A DNA stretch of 64,000 nt from the NCBI RefSeq assembly GCF_040712315.1, contig NC_134021.1, positions 28,048,001 through 28,112,000 on the forward strand, written 5' to 3'. Numbering within the stretch: position 1 is the first letter of the stretch; every line of letters starts with the position of its first letter. The notes beneath the pieces are model-generated. The model saw only the letters and a list, made by a program, of their open reading frames with translations, was not told the DNA's origin and searched no databases. The position numbers and the translations under genes were made by a program. Source of the DNA: Castanea sativa (taxonomy: Eukaryota; Streptophyta; Magnoliopsida; Fagales; Fagaceae). Below are positions 46,739-57,099 of this stretch, in pieces.

Positions 46739-47819
46739 TGTTGATGCCCACTTTGGCAAGAAGGTCCAATAGCAGGAAGAAGAAGCCCAACAACGTGGGC
46801 AAAAGAGAATTGGATAGAAAAGTCATTAAGCCCAAGCGGCAGGAATAATGGATCATAGGTCCATAAAGTAAACAAAAGGACATTGAGGAAGCAAATGGGC
46901 CTAAAAAGGCCCGGAAAGAGAGAATTAGCAAACCCATGGGCAGTATGGATGTAGAAAAGTGAGAATGGGTCACAACTGCTACAGTAGGCCCGAAGTAATG
47001 TAAGTAAAGAAAGTAAGGGGCAATGAAAAATCCATGAGCCCCAAGGATGAAGTAAGAAACACTTGGGCCGGGGAAGCCCAAAGAGTTAGTAAAAGCCCAT
47101 GGGAAGCATAGAATTGGAAAGGGCCGAGGATGCCCCAAGAAAATAAACGGGCCAAGCATGCCCAAAGGAAAGTAGATGGGACGAAGGAGCCCAAAAGCGA
47201 TGAAATGGGCCAAGGATGCCTAAAAGGATAAAATGGGACAAAGGAGCCCGAAAGGGACAAAGGAGCCCAAAAGCGATGAAACGGGCCGAGAATGCCCAAA
47301 AGAATAAAATGGGACAAAGGAGCCCGAAAGCGATGAAACGGGCCAAGGATGCCTAAAAGAATAAAATGGGCCAAAGGAGCTCGAAAGTGGTGATAAGGGT
47401 CAAGGAAGCCCAAAACAGCATGAGTGCAAGGACTGGGCTACGAGAGTGTAGCAAAAAGAAAGCATGCAGCCGGCCCAAAAGAGGCCCAGCAGGCATAAGT
47501 CAAATAAAAACATGCAGAAAATCAACAGAAAACAATTGAACTAAAAAGAGGGAAAGTTTTCAGCAAACTTGCTTTGGGGTGATAGCAACAAAACCACCAC
47601 CCTCATGAACAACAACTTTTTTGGCTACCCTTGGAGGGTCATACATTTGTAGAAAGAAAGAGAACGACTTGCCTAAGGAGAGTAAAGATTGAAACAACAG
47701 GCACACAAAGAAAAGAAAAGAAGCATTGGCATGTGAGTTGTGAAACAACCCGCAGAACAAACCTGCATGAGTTTTCGCATACGAATTGCAGGAGCAATCC
47801 ATATGCTCAGGGGGCTGAA
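46739..47819. other. LTR-start-like sequence and 57-bp repeats
   Basis: AAAATGGGGGTAG is followed by TGTTGATGCCCACTTTGGCA at 46,739, which matches the start of the LARD LTRs and then diverges. A GCGATGAA-containing repeat follows (47,197, 47,273, 47,330; spacings 76 and 57 bp). It may be the remains of a related LTR inside the element. Minus-strand frames of up to 167 residues here are translated repeat. Confidence 0.5.
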
Positions 47820-49550
47820 TGTTGATGCCCATTTTTGCAAATCCATAAGGAGGAAAGCCCAATGAAAAGCAAGGCTCAAATGGCCCACCAAGAAGACCAA
47901 AGAGCAAGAGTGGTCCAAAGAAAGAAATGCATGGGAAACTGAGCTGCAGCAATACGAATCTACCGCAGAATACAGCTCTGTCGCATAATACAATTTTCTA
48001 GCAGAATGGCTTTGGCAGATGAAGATAAATTGGGCCCAAAAACACGCAGTAGGCAGAAACAGAACAAATCTGCTACGGTAGAAACGGCGTGGGAGACAAA
48101 AACAGAAGACAACAGAGCAAGCACAGAAGGGTCAGGGCACCACCAACCTGTACCCAGCCAATACAAGGGAGGTGGCCCCATGGTCAAGGAGATTCAAAGG
48201 GTGTGGTTTGGTGGTAGGGGGAAAAGTGGGTCTATATTTGGTTTCCTGCCATAACTTCTTTTGGAAAAATGCCTTGCTGGGATGGTATCTTACCCAAAAG
48301 AAGTAGTGGATAGTTGGGACCATTTGATGCATGCCATAGAGCTAGGTAGTGAGGTAGCCCAATCCCTATCCGTTTGAACCTAGAGTAGAAGTATACAGCA
48401 AGAACAAAGAAAAATGAATTTTGTCATGAAATGAGGAATGTTGCAGCAAGCACAGTGGTCGGGGCAACCAATGGGTTAGTGGGTGGTCTTGAAAGGATGC
48501 CCACAAGGAACCAAAAACAGTTGGTGAAGCCCTAAGGGTAAAAGGGAGAAATCTCATTGAATTAGCTCACTATAAAAGGAGGTAGCCATGGATGAAAGAA
48601 GGAGAACGGAGAGGGGAGGAAGGAAGCATGGGAGACCCAATGGGAAGGGGACCCAAGAGAGGAAGCACCTAAAGGAAAAGACCCAAATGAGAAAAACAAT
48701 TTACGGCAAGAGACTAGTAAGGAAACTAAGAGTAAAAAAAAATAGAACGGAAAGGGGAGGAAGGAAGCACGAGAGACCCAATGGGAAGGGGACCCAAGAG
48801 AGGAAGCACCCAAAGAAGTAGACCCAAATGAGAAAAACAATTTACGGCAAGAGAGTAGTAAGGAAACTAAGAGTAAAAAAAAATAGAACGGAAAGGGGAG
48901 GAAGGAAGCACGGGAGACCCAATGGGAAGGGGACCCAAGAGAGGAAGCACCTAAAGGAAAAGACCCAAATAAGAAAAACAATTTACGGCAAGAGAGTAGT
49001 AAGGAAACTAAGAGTAAAAAAAAAAATAGAACGGACAGAAAGAAAGAAAGTGGTAAAAAGAAGAGAGAAAACGTGGCAGGAATAGGGGCATGCATCAATA
49101 GACCATCTTTTCCCTCCCTCTTAGCAAACCCACTCTTTGAAGTCTCCAAAAAATGATAGCTAGTAGCCATTTAGGCCTATTCTCCAAAATGCACAACTTT
49201 GATGGCAAAAGCTTATGGCAGGAGCCTATGACAAGGTTGTTCAATTTGGGGTTTGGGTTCCTTCTTGGTTTACTTATTCTATGGGAAGACTCAATATTTG
49301 ATTTTGGGTGTAAAAATATTTGTTTTCTCTCATTACAACTTATATCTGCTGTAACATTTTTTTTTATCACGTTTGCCGCATCGGTTGTCCTGCTGTGGCA
49401 TCTTTACTTATTGTACTTGTTATTCTGCTGTAGTAACTTTTTATTATATTTACCGTGTTAGCTATTATGCTATCTAATTCTTTCCTGCCGAAACTTTCTT
49501 CTATATTTGTTGTTACGTGTTTTACTTTGGACCCATTATCCTGCCACAAG

Positions 49551-49584
<34 letters not shown>

Positions 49585-50106
49585 TTTTGTTTCTCACATT
49601 CTGTGTATACGTATAAGTATATTTATGGATATATGTATGTATATATTTGAGAATATGCTAACCCATGTAAGCTAACACTTGCTTGATTGATATTTTCTTT
49701 GGGTTTTAGATTTGTTTATGTACAGGAAGCAGAAACATATTTCTGTAGTAAAAAAATGAAGAGTCGTTCACATTGCAAAAGGCTTTAATGCGCGGCAGAC
49801 AGCTTTATTAGCACAGCAGATAGCTTAATTACACAGCAAGCAGTTTTGTTACACCGCAGACAGTTTTACCATACAGCAGAAGAGTTATACCTGCGGTAGA
49901 AACTGAAGAAAAGTTCCTTCTGCGGCAGAAACAAGGAATAAGCCCACTTTGCAGCGTCTTCCCTTGGGCTTGGACTCATCATTTGCGCACAAGCCGGACC
50001 AAGGAAGGTTGCTATTGGACCGGTCCCAAGTCCCTGATCCAGAAAACTTTGGGCCTAGTGTTGCAGCAGGCGGCCCAGCCCGACACTTGCAGAAAAGGCC
50101 CACACA
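47820..50106 (+). repeat. 3' LTR of the LARD
   Basis: 2,287 bp with a TATAAAA box at 48,571-48,577. Relative to the 5' LTR it lacks about 190 bp and carries three copies of a 141-143-bp unit. It also has a longer (TA)n at 49,553-49,577. Confidence 0.9.
48605..49029. repeat. 141-bp triplication inside the 3' LTR
   Basis: Units start at 48,605, 48,746 and 48,887 (AACGGAGAGGGGAGG and variants). The next AACGG is at 49,030. The 5' LTR has only one. Because 141 is a multiple of 3, a 202-residue minus-strand frame arises with a 47-residue repeat; it is unlikely to be a protein. Confidence 0.95.
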
Positions 50107-50893
50107 ATCATTTTATCACTTTTATTATTATTAGTTTATATCTCAAACCCTCTCTCTCCACTCACGAGACTCTATTCTAGAGTCTTCTTTGAAATTTCCA
50201 TATGAAATTCACAACATCGTTCAAGCTAAAATTTCCATCTTTTCTTCTTTGAAATCTCCTCTCTCTCGGCACCGATATGAAACTCTGTTTAAGCTGAAAT
50301 TTCCATCTGAAATTCAAACCCCGATCTAAAATTTCCATCCAAACGCCAATATTAAATTTCCATCTGAAACTCCGATCCAAGCACGGCGAGAAGAACACCG
50401 ATCCAAGCACGACGAGAAGAACGCCGATCCAAGCACGCCGATCTGAAACTTCGATCCAAACATGCTAATCCGCCACAAGCGTCGACCCACTCTCTCTGTC
50501 TCTGTTGGTGTGTCCGTGTGTGGGTGTGTTTGGTTTTGTGGTGTCTGTGGTTAATTTTGTTGTTGATTTTGTGGTTGATTTTTTATTTTGTTTGTGGGAG
50601 TGTGTGTATCAGAGGAAGAAGCAGATGATGAGGGCCTTGGTTTTGCAGATGGAGAAGAGAGAGAAAAAAAAGTGAAATTAGAAATTATTAAAATAATGTA
50701 TAGAAGAGCTACAGTAACCGTGTATATATGCATGATTACTGTAGCTCTTGTATATTTATGCACAATTTTATACCATTAATGTGGGTGTTTTTTTGGTCAA
50801 AATGTGTAAAAAGATATGCTTTTTGTATTTTGCAAGTCTATCCATGGATTGATGTGGTTGCTCTCAGAGTGTTTTGAGGCAAAAATTTGGGTT

Positions 50894-51169
50894 AAAACAT
50901 TTGGCAAAGCTAAAGTCAATAATTCAAACATCATCTACATTGGAATGAGTACATATTAAAATTTATTAGTTACTCCAAGAGTACAATGAGAATGGTGCTC
51001 CATCTTTTTACATTTATGGTATAACTTATCAAAGAATTTTGTTAGTGAGATTTATCATGAATGTGAAAGGAGTAAGTGTCATATTGTACTCTGAAAGCAC
51101 CTAATAATTACCTTGGAAAATTTTTCTCCTACATAAAACAGGCTAATTGGCGAGCCTAATATTTGATTT
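50894..51169. other. Short unassigned stretch
   Basis: AT-rich sequence between the split MITE and the truncated copia gag. No gene or clear repeat is seen. Confidence 0.5.
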
Positions 51170-52674
51170 CACAAGCTTGAATTTATGATAGATTTGAAAG
51201 CATTAGGATGTCTAATGATGAAACGTTTGATGAATTCTATGCTAAGCTTAATGATATTGTTAATTTTGCTTAGAATTGGGGTGAAATCTATGATCAACCT
51301 AAAATTATTAGGAAGATTCTTAGATCTTTAACAGAAGATTTTAGACCCAAAGTAACTGTCATCACTGAAAGCAATGATGTGGACTCCATCCCTGTTGATG
51401 AACTTGTAGGATCTCTTTAGTCCTATGAGTTGGACCTACCTAAGATTAGCAAATCCAAATCAATGGCTCTTAAGTCTGTTGATGATGTTGATGTGAGTGG
51501 ATTTGATGATGGGCTCTCTGCTACAGAGATTGCCTATCTTGCCAAGAACTTTAGAAACTTTCTTAGGAACAACAACAGAAGGGCAAGAGGCAAAAACAAT
51601 GCTGAACCTAGAAATTTTAGGAGAAATGAACCCACTAAGGTGTACAATAATGAGAAACCTAAAGAAAAAGTAGGCCAACCTTCAAATAATTCTATGGGAC
51701 AAAAATGTTTTGGTTGTCAAGGGTATGGTCATGTGAAATCTGAATATCCAACATTCTTGAGGTCTAAGGGCAAGACTATGGCTGTAACCCTTAGTGATGA
51801 TGAAGTTTCTGGCAATGAGTCTGGTAGTGATAAGGATGGAAATTTCATTGCTTTCATTGCTTCTGCTGTAGTTGATGAAAGTGTTGCTGTTGAGGAGAAC
51901 CCTTCTGATGGGGAACTCTTTGAGGATGTAGATTTATAAGAAGCCTATAATAAGCTTTGCAAAGTTGCTGCAAAAGATGCTATGAGTGTTGATCTAAGCT
52001 TGAAGAAAATTACATCTCTTGAGCTTGATAAAAAAAATTTGCTGGGAAAGCTGTTTGATGTTAATGAACTATTGAATAATGTGAAGACTAAAACCATGCT
52101 TTTGATTGACAAAGTTAAGAATTTGGAACATGAATTATCTGTTGTTAGAGAACAAACAAATAGGTCTGCTAGTTCCAAACTTGATCATATGCTGAGTGTT
52201 CAAAAGTCTCCTTTAGAAAAAACTGGCTTAGGTTTTGTAAAAAACATCTCTATTCCTGAAACACATTCCACAAACTTTGTTCCTTCTTCTGAGCCTCCTG
52301 TGAGTGAGGTTGTCAAACTTGTGGAAGTTACACCTCCTAGGAAGATTAGGATTGATCTTTAAGAATCTAAACCTAAGACTTCTAATCCTCCTAAGGGCAA
52401 GTTGCATAATAGACCTGCATGGATTTGTCATTTTTGTGGAAAGTCTGGACACATTCGTCCAAATTGTTTCAAGTTGCAAGCTGCTAAGCGAGCAAATAAG
52501 CCAAAAGTACATGTGCCTCAAGCACAAGATCCTATGGTACTTATTGGTGAGTTGGTAAAGGCTTTAAACCTTTATTCCAATCCTAAAGTTGCTCAGAATT
52601 CTAATATGAATAATAACTCCAATGCTAGAGTTGCATCTAAAAGTCTTTGGATGAAAAAGGCTCGATCTAATTAA
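51170..52674 (+). pseudogene. Copia gag with two zinc knuckles
   Basis: The UBN2 core is readable from about 51,190 (SNDETFDEFYAKLNDIV, IIRKILRSLTEDFRPKVT), with stops at 51,271-51,273 and 51,418-51,420. A 169-residue frame (51,430-51,939) then has GLSATEIAYLAKNFRNFLR and a first knuckle, CFGCQGYGHVKSEYP, whose last ligand is Tyr. A 126-residue frame (51,982-52,362) is coiled-coil-like. The third frame (52,402-52,674) has a complete second knuckle, CHFCGKSGHIRPNC. Gag would package element RNA; this copy is broken in at least four places. Confidence 0.8.
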
Positions 52675-53789
52675 GTCTTCTTAACATGGTCCTTGTGCTT
52701 CATCGCTCTTCTCTTTGTGACCATTCTTTTTTGTTGTCTTTTTTGTTTTCTTTGACTTTCTAAGATTTGCATTGCATAACATTCATGCATTTCATTCTAG
52801 GTTGTTTTTATTAATTCTTTTTTAAAAAAATTTAAAAAAAGGAAGAAAAAGGGGAAGCAAAATGTGTTTTGCATTTTTTCTTGGATTTGAAATCAAGGTT
52901 GGCCAAATTATCTTTACATAACTTGTATATGTACCTTGTTTAGCTTGGATGAGCTTATTTTATTGCACTTTACTAGTTTGAGTTTTGTAGTGCATGTTGT
53001 GTGGGAAGATGTTTACAGTTTTTAATCACTTTGTCTTGATCTTGAAGTCACATGCCTTTGATTTTCAGACTTGATCTCACCACTATTTACTAGCCAATCA
53101 TGAACACCTTAGTGCATATCGTAAGATTTTGTGCTTGAGAAAGTGTAGCACATGCACAAAAAGAACATAAGGTGTAGCCTCGGTTTAAATTTTAAAATTG
53201 GTATATACATTATTGGACTAAAATTAAATCAATCAAATAAAATTAGTGTGTACATTATCCCAGCTAATACTCAATAAGTTTCTAATCAAATAAAATTGGT
53301 GTGTATATTATGAGGCAAATCAAGAAACTTACACGATTGCAATCTTTTATTCTAGGAGATATGAGAGTTATATGATGTAACTCTTTAAGAGATAGTCTCT
53401 TTTAAATGTATGTGATGGGTTTTGTAGAAATTGTGCTTGATTTCTATTCACATATCACCTCACATGTACCTTAAGCTTTTGCTAGTTGCACACACTACAC
53501 AAGTTACTCTTTGCTAAACTTTGTACATGTTATTGTGTGTGATTTTGGTTTGGCCAACCAAGTTTGAGAATTCCTTGAGTTTTATGCAAAACGTATTTGA
53601 AGTTTGAAAAGTTAAGGTGAATTGATTGAAAATCTTAATTTTTGAGAAAACTGAAAACTAGGTTCGAAACATGTGTTTTTGAAAAGAATTTCATCTCATA
53701 CTCATGCATTTTATTCATAAATCAATATGCTTTGAGGAGTTTCTGCATAAAAGTGCTTTGTTTTTCAAAAAATTGATTTTTCCAGAATT
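52675..53789 (+). other. Spacer where pol would lie
   Basis: 1.1 kb without any pol domain. It begins right after the gag stop and resembles the spacer after RNase H of the other copy, so pol was lost without leaving a fragment. Confidence 0.6.
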
Positions 53790-53945
53790 TCGATCGATCG
53801 AACCAGTTTTTCGACCGATCGAAATTGCGATTAAAATTTTGGTTTGGTTCTATGTGTTTCGATCGGTGCTCGATTGATGTTTGATCAATTGAAAGTATTT
53901 TCGATCGATCGAATCTAATTTTCGATTAATCAAAAGTCGTATAGA
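53790..53945. repeat. CGATCGATCGAA motif cluster
   Basis: Self-complementary words (CGATCGATCGAA, CGACCGATCGAA, TCGATTAATCAAA) recur five to six times in about 155 bp. A smaller set lies in the 3' LTR (56,430-56,462). The position matches the cluster at 11,090-11,470. Confidence 0.7.
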
Positions 53946-54669
53946 AAGTTTTTTAAAAACCTAAGTTTCTCACGTGTTCTTTCACTTTTTCAAAATTTCA
54001 AAACTCTTTCTCTCTCTATTCGATCGGTCTAAGGGTCCAAGCAAGATTTTTGTCATTTTCCCTCAAATTTCTTCAAGGGTTTTTGTCATCTAAGACCGGT
54101 AAGACCTTTTTGCCCCTTCTTTTTCTTTTATTTTCATCTTTCATGCATTTTTTCATGCATTTTGGGGAGAATTTCGAACCGAAGGGAATTTCGGATTTGT
54201 GTTGATTCAAGCTTTTTCTTGTGAAATTGATCAATGGGTTTTTGTTGTGGGATGATATACAACTGTTCTTGGTGCATTAATTTGTTCTATTTGGTGTATT
54301 TTGAGAAATTGAAATTTTCTAGGGTTTGAATTTACCCGATTTGGGGAATTTGTTCAATTGGATTTAAATGGATGAAATTGGCTTGTTGGATTGATTAAAT
54401 GATCAAATTGGTAAATTTCTTGAAAATTGTACAAGTGGTTTTTCAAAATTTTGAGGTTTTTGATATAAACTCTATGCTCAAGCCAATTTTGTGTTTTTAA
54501 AATTAAATTGAACTTATTCTCACTGCATTAGATCATGCATCATTCAATTGTATTGTTCATGCATCATATAGATTGTTATTTTTCTATATTGTTTTGTGCT
54601 AACTTGCAGTCTACCCTTGATTTTTTTTTTTTGGGTTTCTTCTGTGTGTCTTGTCCTATCCTTAGCACC

Positions 54670-55757
54670 ATGCCTAGGAAGACTAGAGCCAATAGGAAAG
54701 CCTCTTCTTCTTCTGCTCCTTCCTTTGAGAGTGATAGGTTTCTTAGTGAGAAGACCAGGAAACGTATGAGTCTTTGAACCTTTTGAGAACCGTTTGGGCT
54801 GAGAGAAAGGTTGTTTTAGATGAGCTTGATCCTGAGATTAGGAGAAACTTTGAGCGTAGGAGTTGGTTACCTTTGCTGGATATTTCACATCCCCCTCCGG
54901 CTACTTTGATCAGAGAGTTCTACTCAAACCTCTCGGTCCACTCCTATGATTCCAACACTCTTGTGAGAAGTTGGATACGAGGTGACAAGTACCATTACTT
55001 CTTCAGTAGTGGTTGCTGCTCTTGGGGTGCCACTGGTCTAGCATCCTGTTTATCCTTATGATGAGCCTCCACCCCTTGATGACATCATGTCATATCTTAA
55101 TAGGTCTTCTATCTAGTGGGGTTTTGATCCTCGGATCACTACTCACGAATTGACTGAGATTCATTATCTCTTTTTTAGGATTTCGTGTCATTCCATCTGG
55201 CCTATCTCTCATCTACACACCATTCCTATAGAGAGATGTGCATTTTTGTATGCCCTTGTTACTGATGCTCTTATGAGTTTTCCTCATCTTTTCATTCATT
55301 CTTTGATTAAGGTTCATCGAAGTAGTTCTATTTCTCATACTTTTTTCTTCTCTGTTTTTATACATCGGATTCTTTTGCATTTGGGTTTAGAAAACTTTCC
55401 CACGTCTGAGCTTGTCCATATCGTTGCTCCTATAGGTGCCACATTTCTTAGGCAGAGGGCTGCTCAAATGAGAGCCAGCTCTAAACGTCCTAGGGTTGAG
55501 TCTTTTGGTGTCACTCCTTCTCCTCCTTCCTCTATAGGTGATACTTCTACTGAGGCGTCTGTTGATCCTGTTGTTGTTGCTGCTGTTCCTCCACCTTCTA
55601 CTTCGGATGATTCAGACATTTGTCGTATGTTGGAGACTGTCATGACTGTTTAGGCGGCTCATGGTCAGCTTTTGGTGGATATGCTTGATGAGCTTCATGC
55701 TTTGCGAGCGGATTTGGTGAGTATTAGACCGCCACCTCCTTTTGACGATGAGTGAGT
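54670..55757 (+). pseudogene. Extra ORF of the copia derivative (PF20167-like)
   Basis: It starts MPRKTRANRKASSSS at 54,671. The first frame ends at 54,777 after a frameshift. The second (54,774-55,061) holds NLLRTVWAERKVVLDEL and the family block IREFYSNLSVHSYDS...VRSWIRGD. A third (55,150-55,653) holds ELTEIHYLFFRISCHSIWP and RQRAAQMRASSKRPR. The end is near DDE-stop at 55,755. It resembles the 'putative plant transposon protein' family and the minus-strand ORF at 9,430-10,583. No function is assigned. Confidence 0.65.
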
Positions 55758-56260
55758 GCCCTTTGGCAATTTGTCACAAAAAGGGGGAGTACATATGTTC
55801 TAGAGAGTAGCTTTTGATGTTAGGGGGAGATTTTGAGGTTTTGATGTTCTGGAGCTATGGAGTTTTTAGATTGTATCTAGGTGCTTCATTCTTGGCTCAT
55901 GATGTATTGTCCATGATAGGGGGAGATACTTTGTTTATATATGTTTCTTGTTTCACATTGTTTATTGATTTATATTTATGAGGTTATTCATGATATATGT
56001 CTTTATTTTGTGTTATGTGAAATCAAGAAGTTATATTTGGTTACTTGTATTTTTCACACATGCGTTTATATGTTTGTTAAGTGTTACAGGAATATACAGG
56101 TTGATTCAGTCATGCTGCTGTCTACACTTGCAACTAATGGATAGTAGTTAGGTTGAATTTGTTGTGTTGGGCTATGATTTTGTAAAGGGCTGTTTTTGTT
56201 TGTAACTTTGAGCATTTTGTTTAAGTTCGTATTTTGTCACGGATTGCCAAAGGGGGAGTT

Positions 56261-57097
56261 TGTTGGGTTCTAAGACTTTATGTTTAAATGTATTAGAACT
56301 TCAATTTGTAATGTTGGCAAACTATGATCAAAACGTTTAGTCTTGTTTTAAACTTGCTCAAAGTATGTTTATGTTGTAAAGTTGGAATCGAGTGTTCTAC
56401 AGGATTTACTGTGTAAATCTACTTGGCTCAATCGATCGAAAATTAGACTTGATCAATCGAAGCTCATGCAAATTGTTTTTCTGCAGAATTTTCCAACTCA
56501 ACCCAAGCCCGTTTTACGTGTAGAGTTTTATGTTTTGCCCTAGGTATAAAAGGAAAAACCCTAGCCACGTTTTATGGATACTCTTTATGCTGTGTGTGTG
56601 AATCTCTTGTGAGATCTAGAGGTATTTGCCTTCACATACACTTAGGGTTATGAAGATCTAGATTGATGTTAAGAGCTTGGTGATCAATTCAGTTGTAGAT
56701 TCAAGAGCTTAAAGAGATACAAGTAGGAGTGCTTGTGCTTGCTGGGAATTCAAGAAAGAAGTAGTTCGTGGACTCGGAACTGTCACGTGGTCGTGGTAGT
56801 AAGTTTCCTACTCGAGGTAGCAATAGGATGTTAGTGGTCTAAGTCGCTATTGTGTAAACTTCAATTCTTTCATAATGGATTCAGTTTTACCTTGAGGATA
56901 GCTAGGTTAAATCCTCCCTAAGTTTTTTACCGGTTTGGTTTTCTTGGGTTATCATATTGTTGTGTTCTTTATTTTCCGCACTTTATAATGATATGATTTA
57001 TATGTGTTAACCTAAATCTGCATAATTTATCTAAGTTAATCACTTGGCTAAATAACTAGGTTAATCTGGTTGTGTATAAGGGGTCTAAAAACGTACA
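56261..57097 (+). repeat. 3' LTR of the copia derivative
   Basis: 837 bp, starting TGTTGGGTTCTAAG after a polypurine tract and ending ACGTACA. A TATAAAAGG box lies near 56,543. It is directly followed by pararetrovirus-derived sequence. Confidence 0.75.
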
Positions 57098-57099
57098 AA

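Larger units (their letters stand above)
39474..50106 (+). mobile_element. Non-coding LTR retrotransposon (LARD), 10.6 kb
   Basis: The LTRs are 39,474-41,678 and 47,820-50,106, each TGTTGATGCCC...CA, with the 5-bp target duplication ATCAT at 39,469-39,473 and 50,107-50,111. A primer site (TGGCGACTCCACTGGGGA, from 41,686) sits 7 bp inside the 5' LTR. A G-rich tract (CAGGGGGCTGAA) precedes the 3' LTR. The 6.1-kb interior shows no gag, protease, RT, RNase H or integrase in any frame. It is rich in GCAGAA/CTGC words and tandem arrays, and would need another element's proteins to move. Confidence 0.9.
39332..50880. mobile_element. MITE split by a large LTR element
   Basis: The left part is 39,332-39,473 and the right part 50,112-50,880. 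The ends are inverted: TTTAGAGCAATCACATC on the left, GATGTGGTTGCTCTCAGAG on the right. Inner matches follow (TTTACAAAACACCCAC against GTGGGTGTTTTTTTGGT). The right part also has an inverted pair AGAGCTACAGTAACCGTG / ATGATTACTGTAGCTCT at 50,704-50,748 and repeated CCGATCCAAGCAC words at 50,370-50,430. With the LTR element removed it is about 0.9 kb long. Confidence 0.6.
51170..57097 (+). mobile_element. 5'-truncated copia derivative: gag and extra ORF, no pol
   Basis: The order on the plus strand is a UBN2-type gag (51,170-52,674), a 1.1-kb spacer, a CGATCGATCGAA motif cluster (53,790-53,945), an extra ORF (54,670-55,757), a CACAAAAAGGGGGAGT tract (55,775-55,790), a polypurine tract AAAGGGGGAGTT (56,249-56,260) and the 3' LTR (56,261-57,097). 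No protease, integrase, RT or RNase H was found. The layout after pol matches the element at 7,930-14,703. The 5' LTR is missing, so no target duplication can be checked. Confidence 0.8.

Noticed and set aside
46710..47413. Overlapping minus-strand frames of 144 and 167 residues, hydrophobic and membrane-like
   Set aside because: They read the 57-bp repeats and G/C-poor LARD interior. No start context, family or codon pattern supports a protein.
48562..49170. 202-residue minus-strand open frame with a 47-residue repeat
   Set aside because: It is the translation of the 141-bp triplicated unit in the 3' LTR; 141 is divisible by three, so the frame stays open by chance. The 5' LTR has no equivalent.
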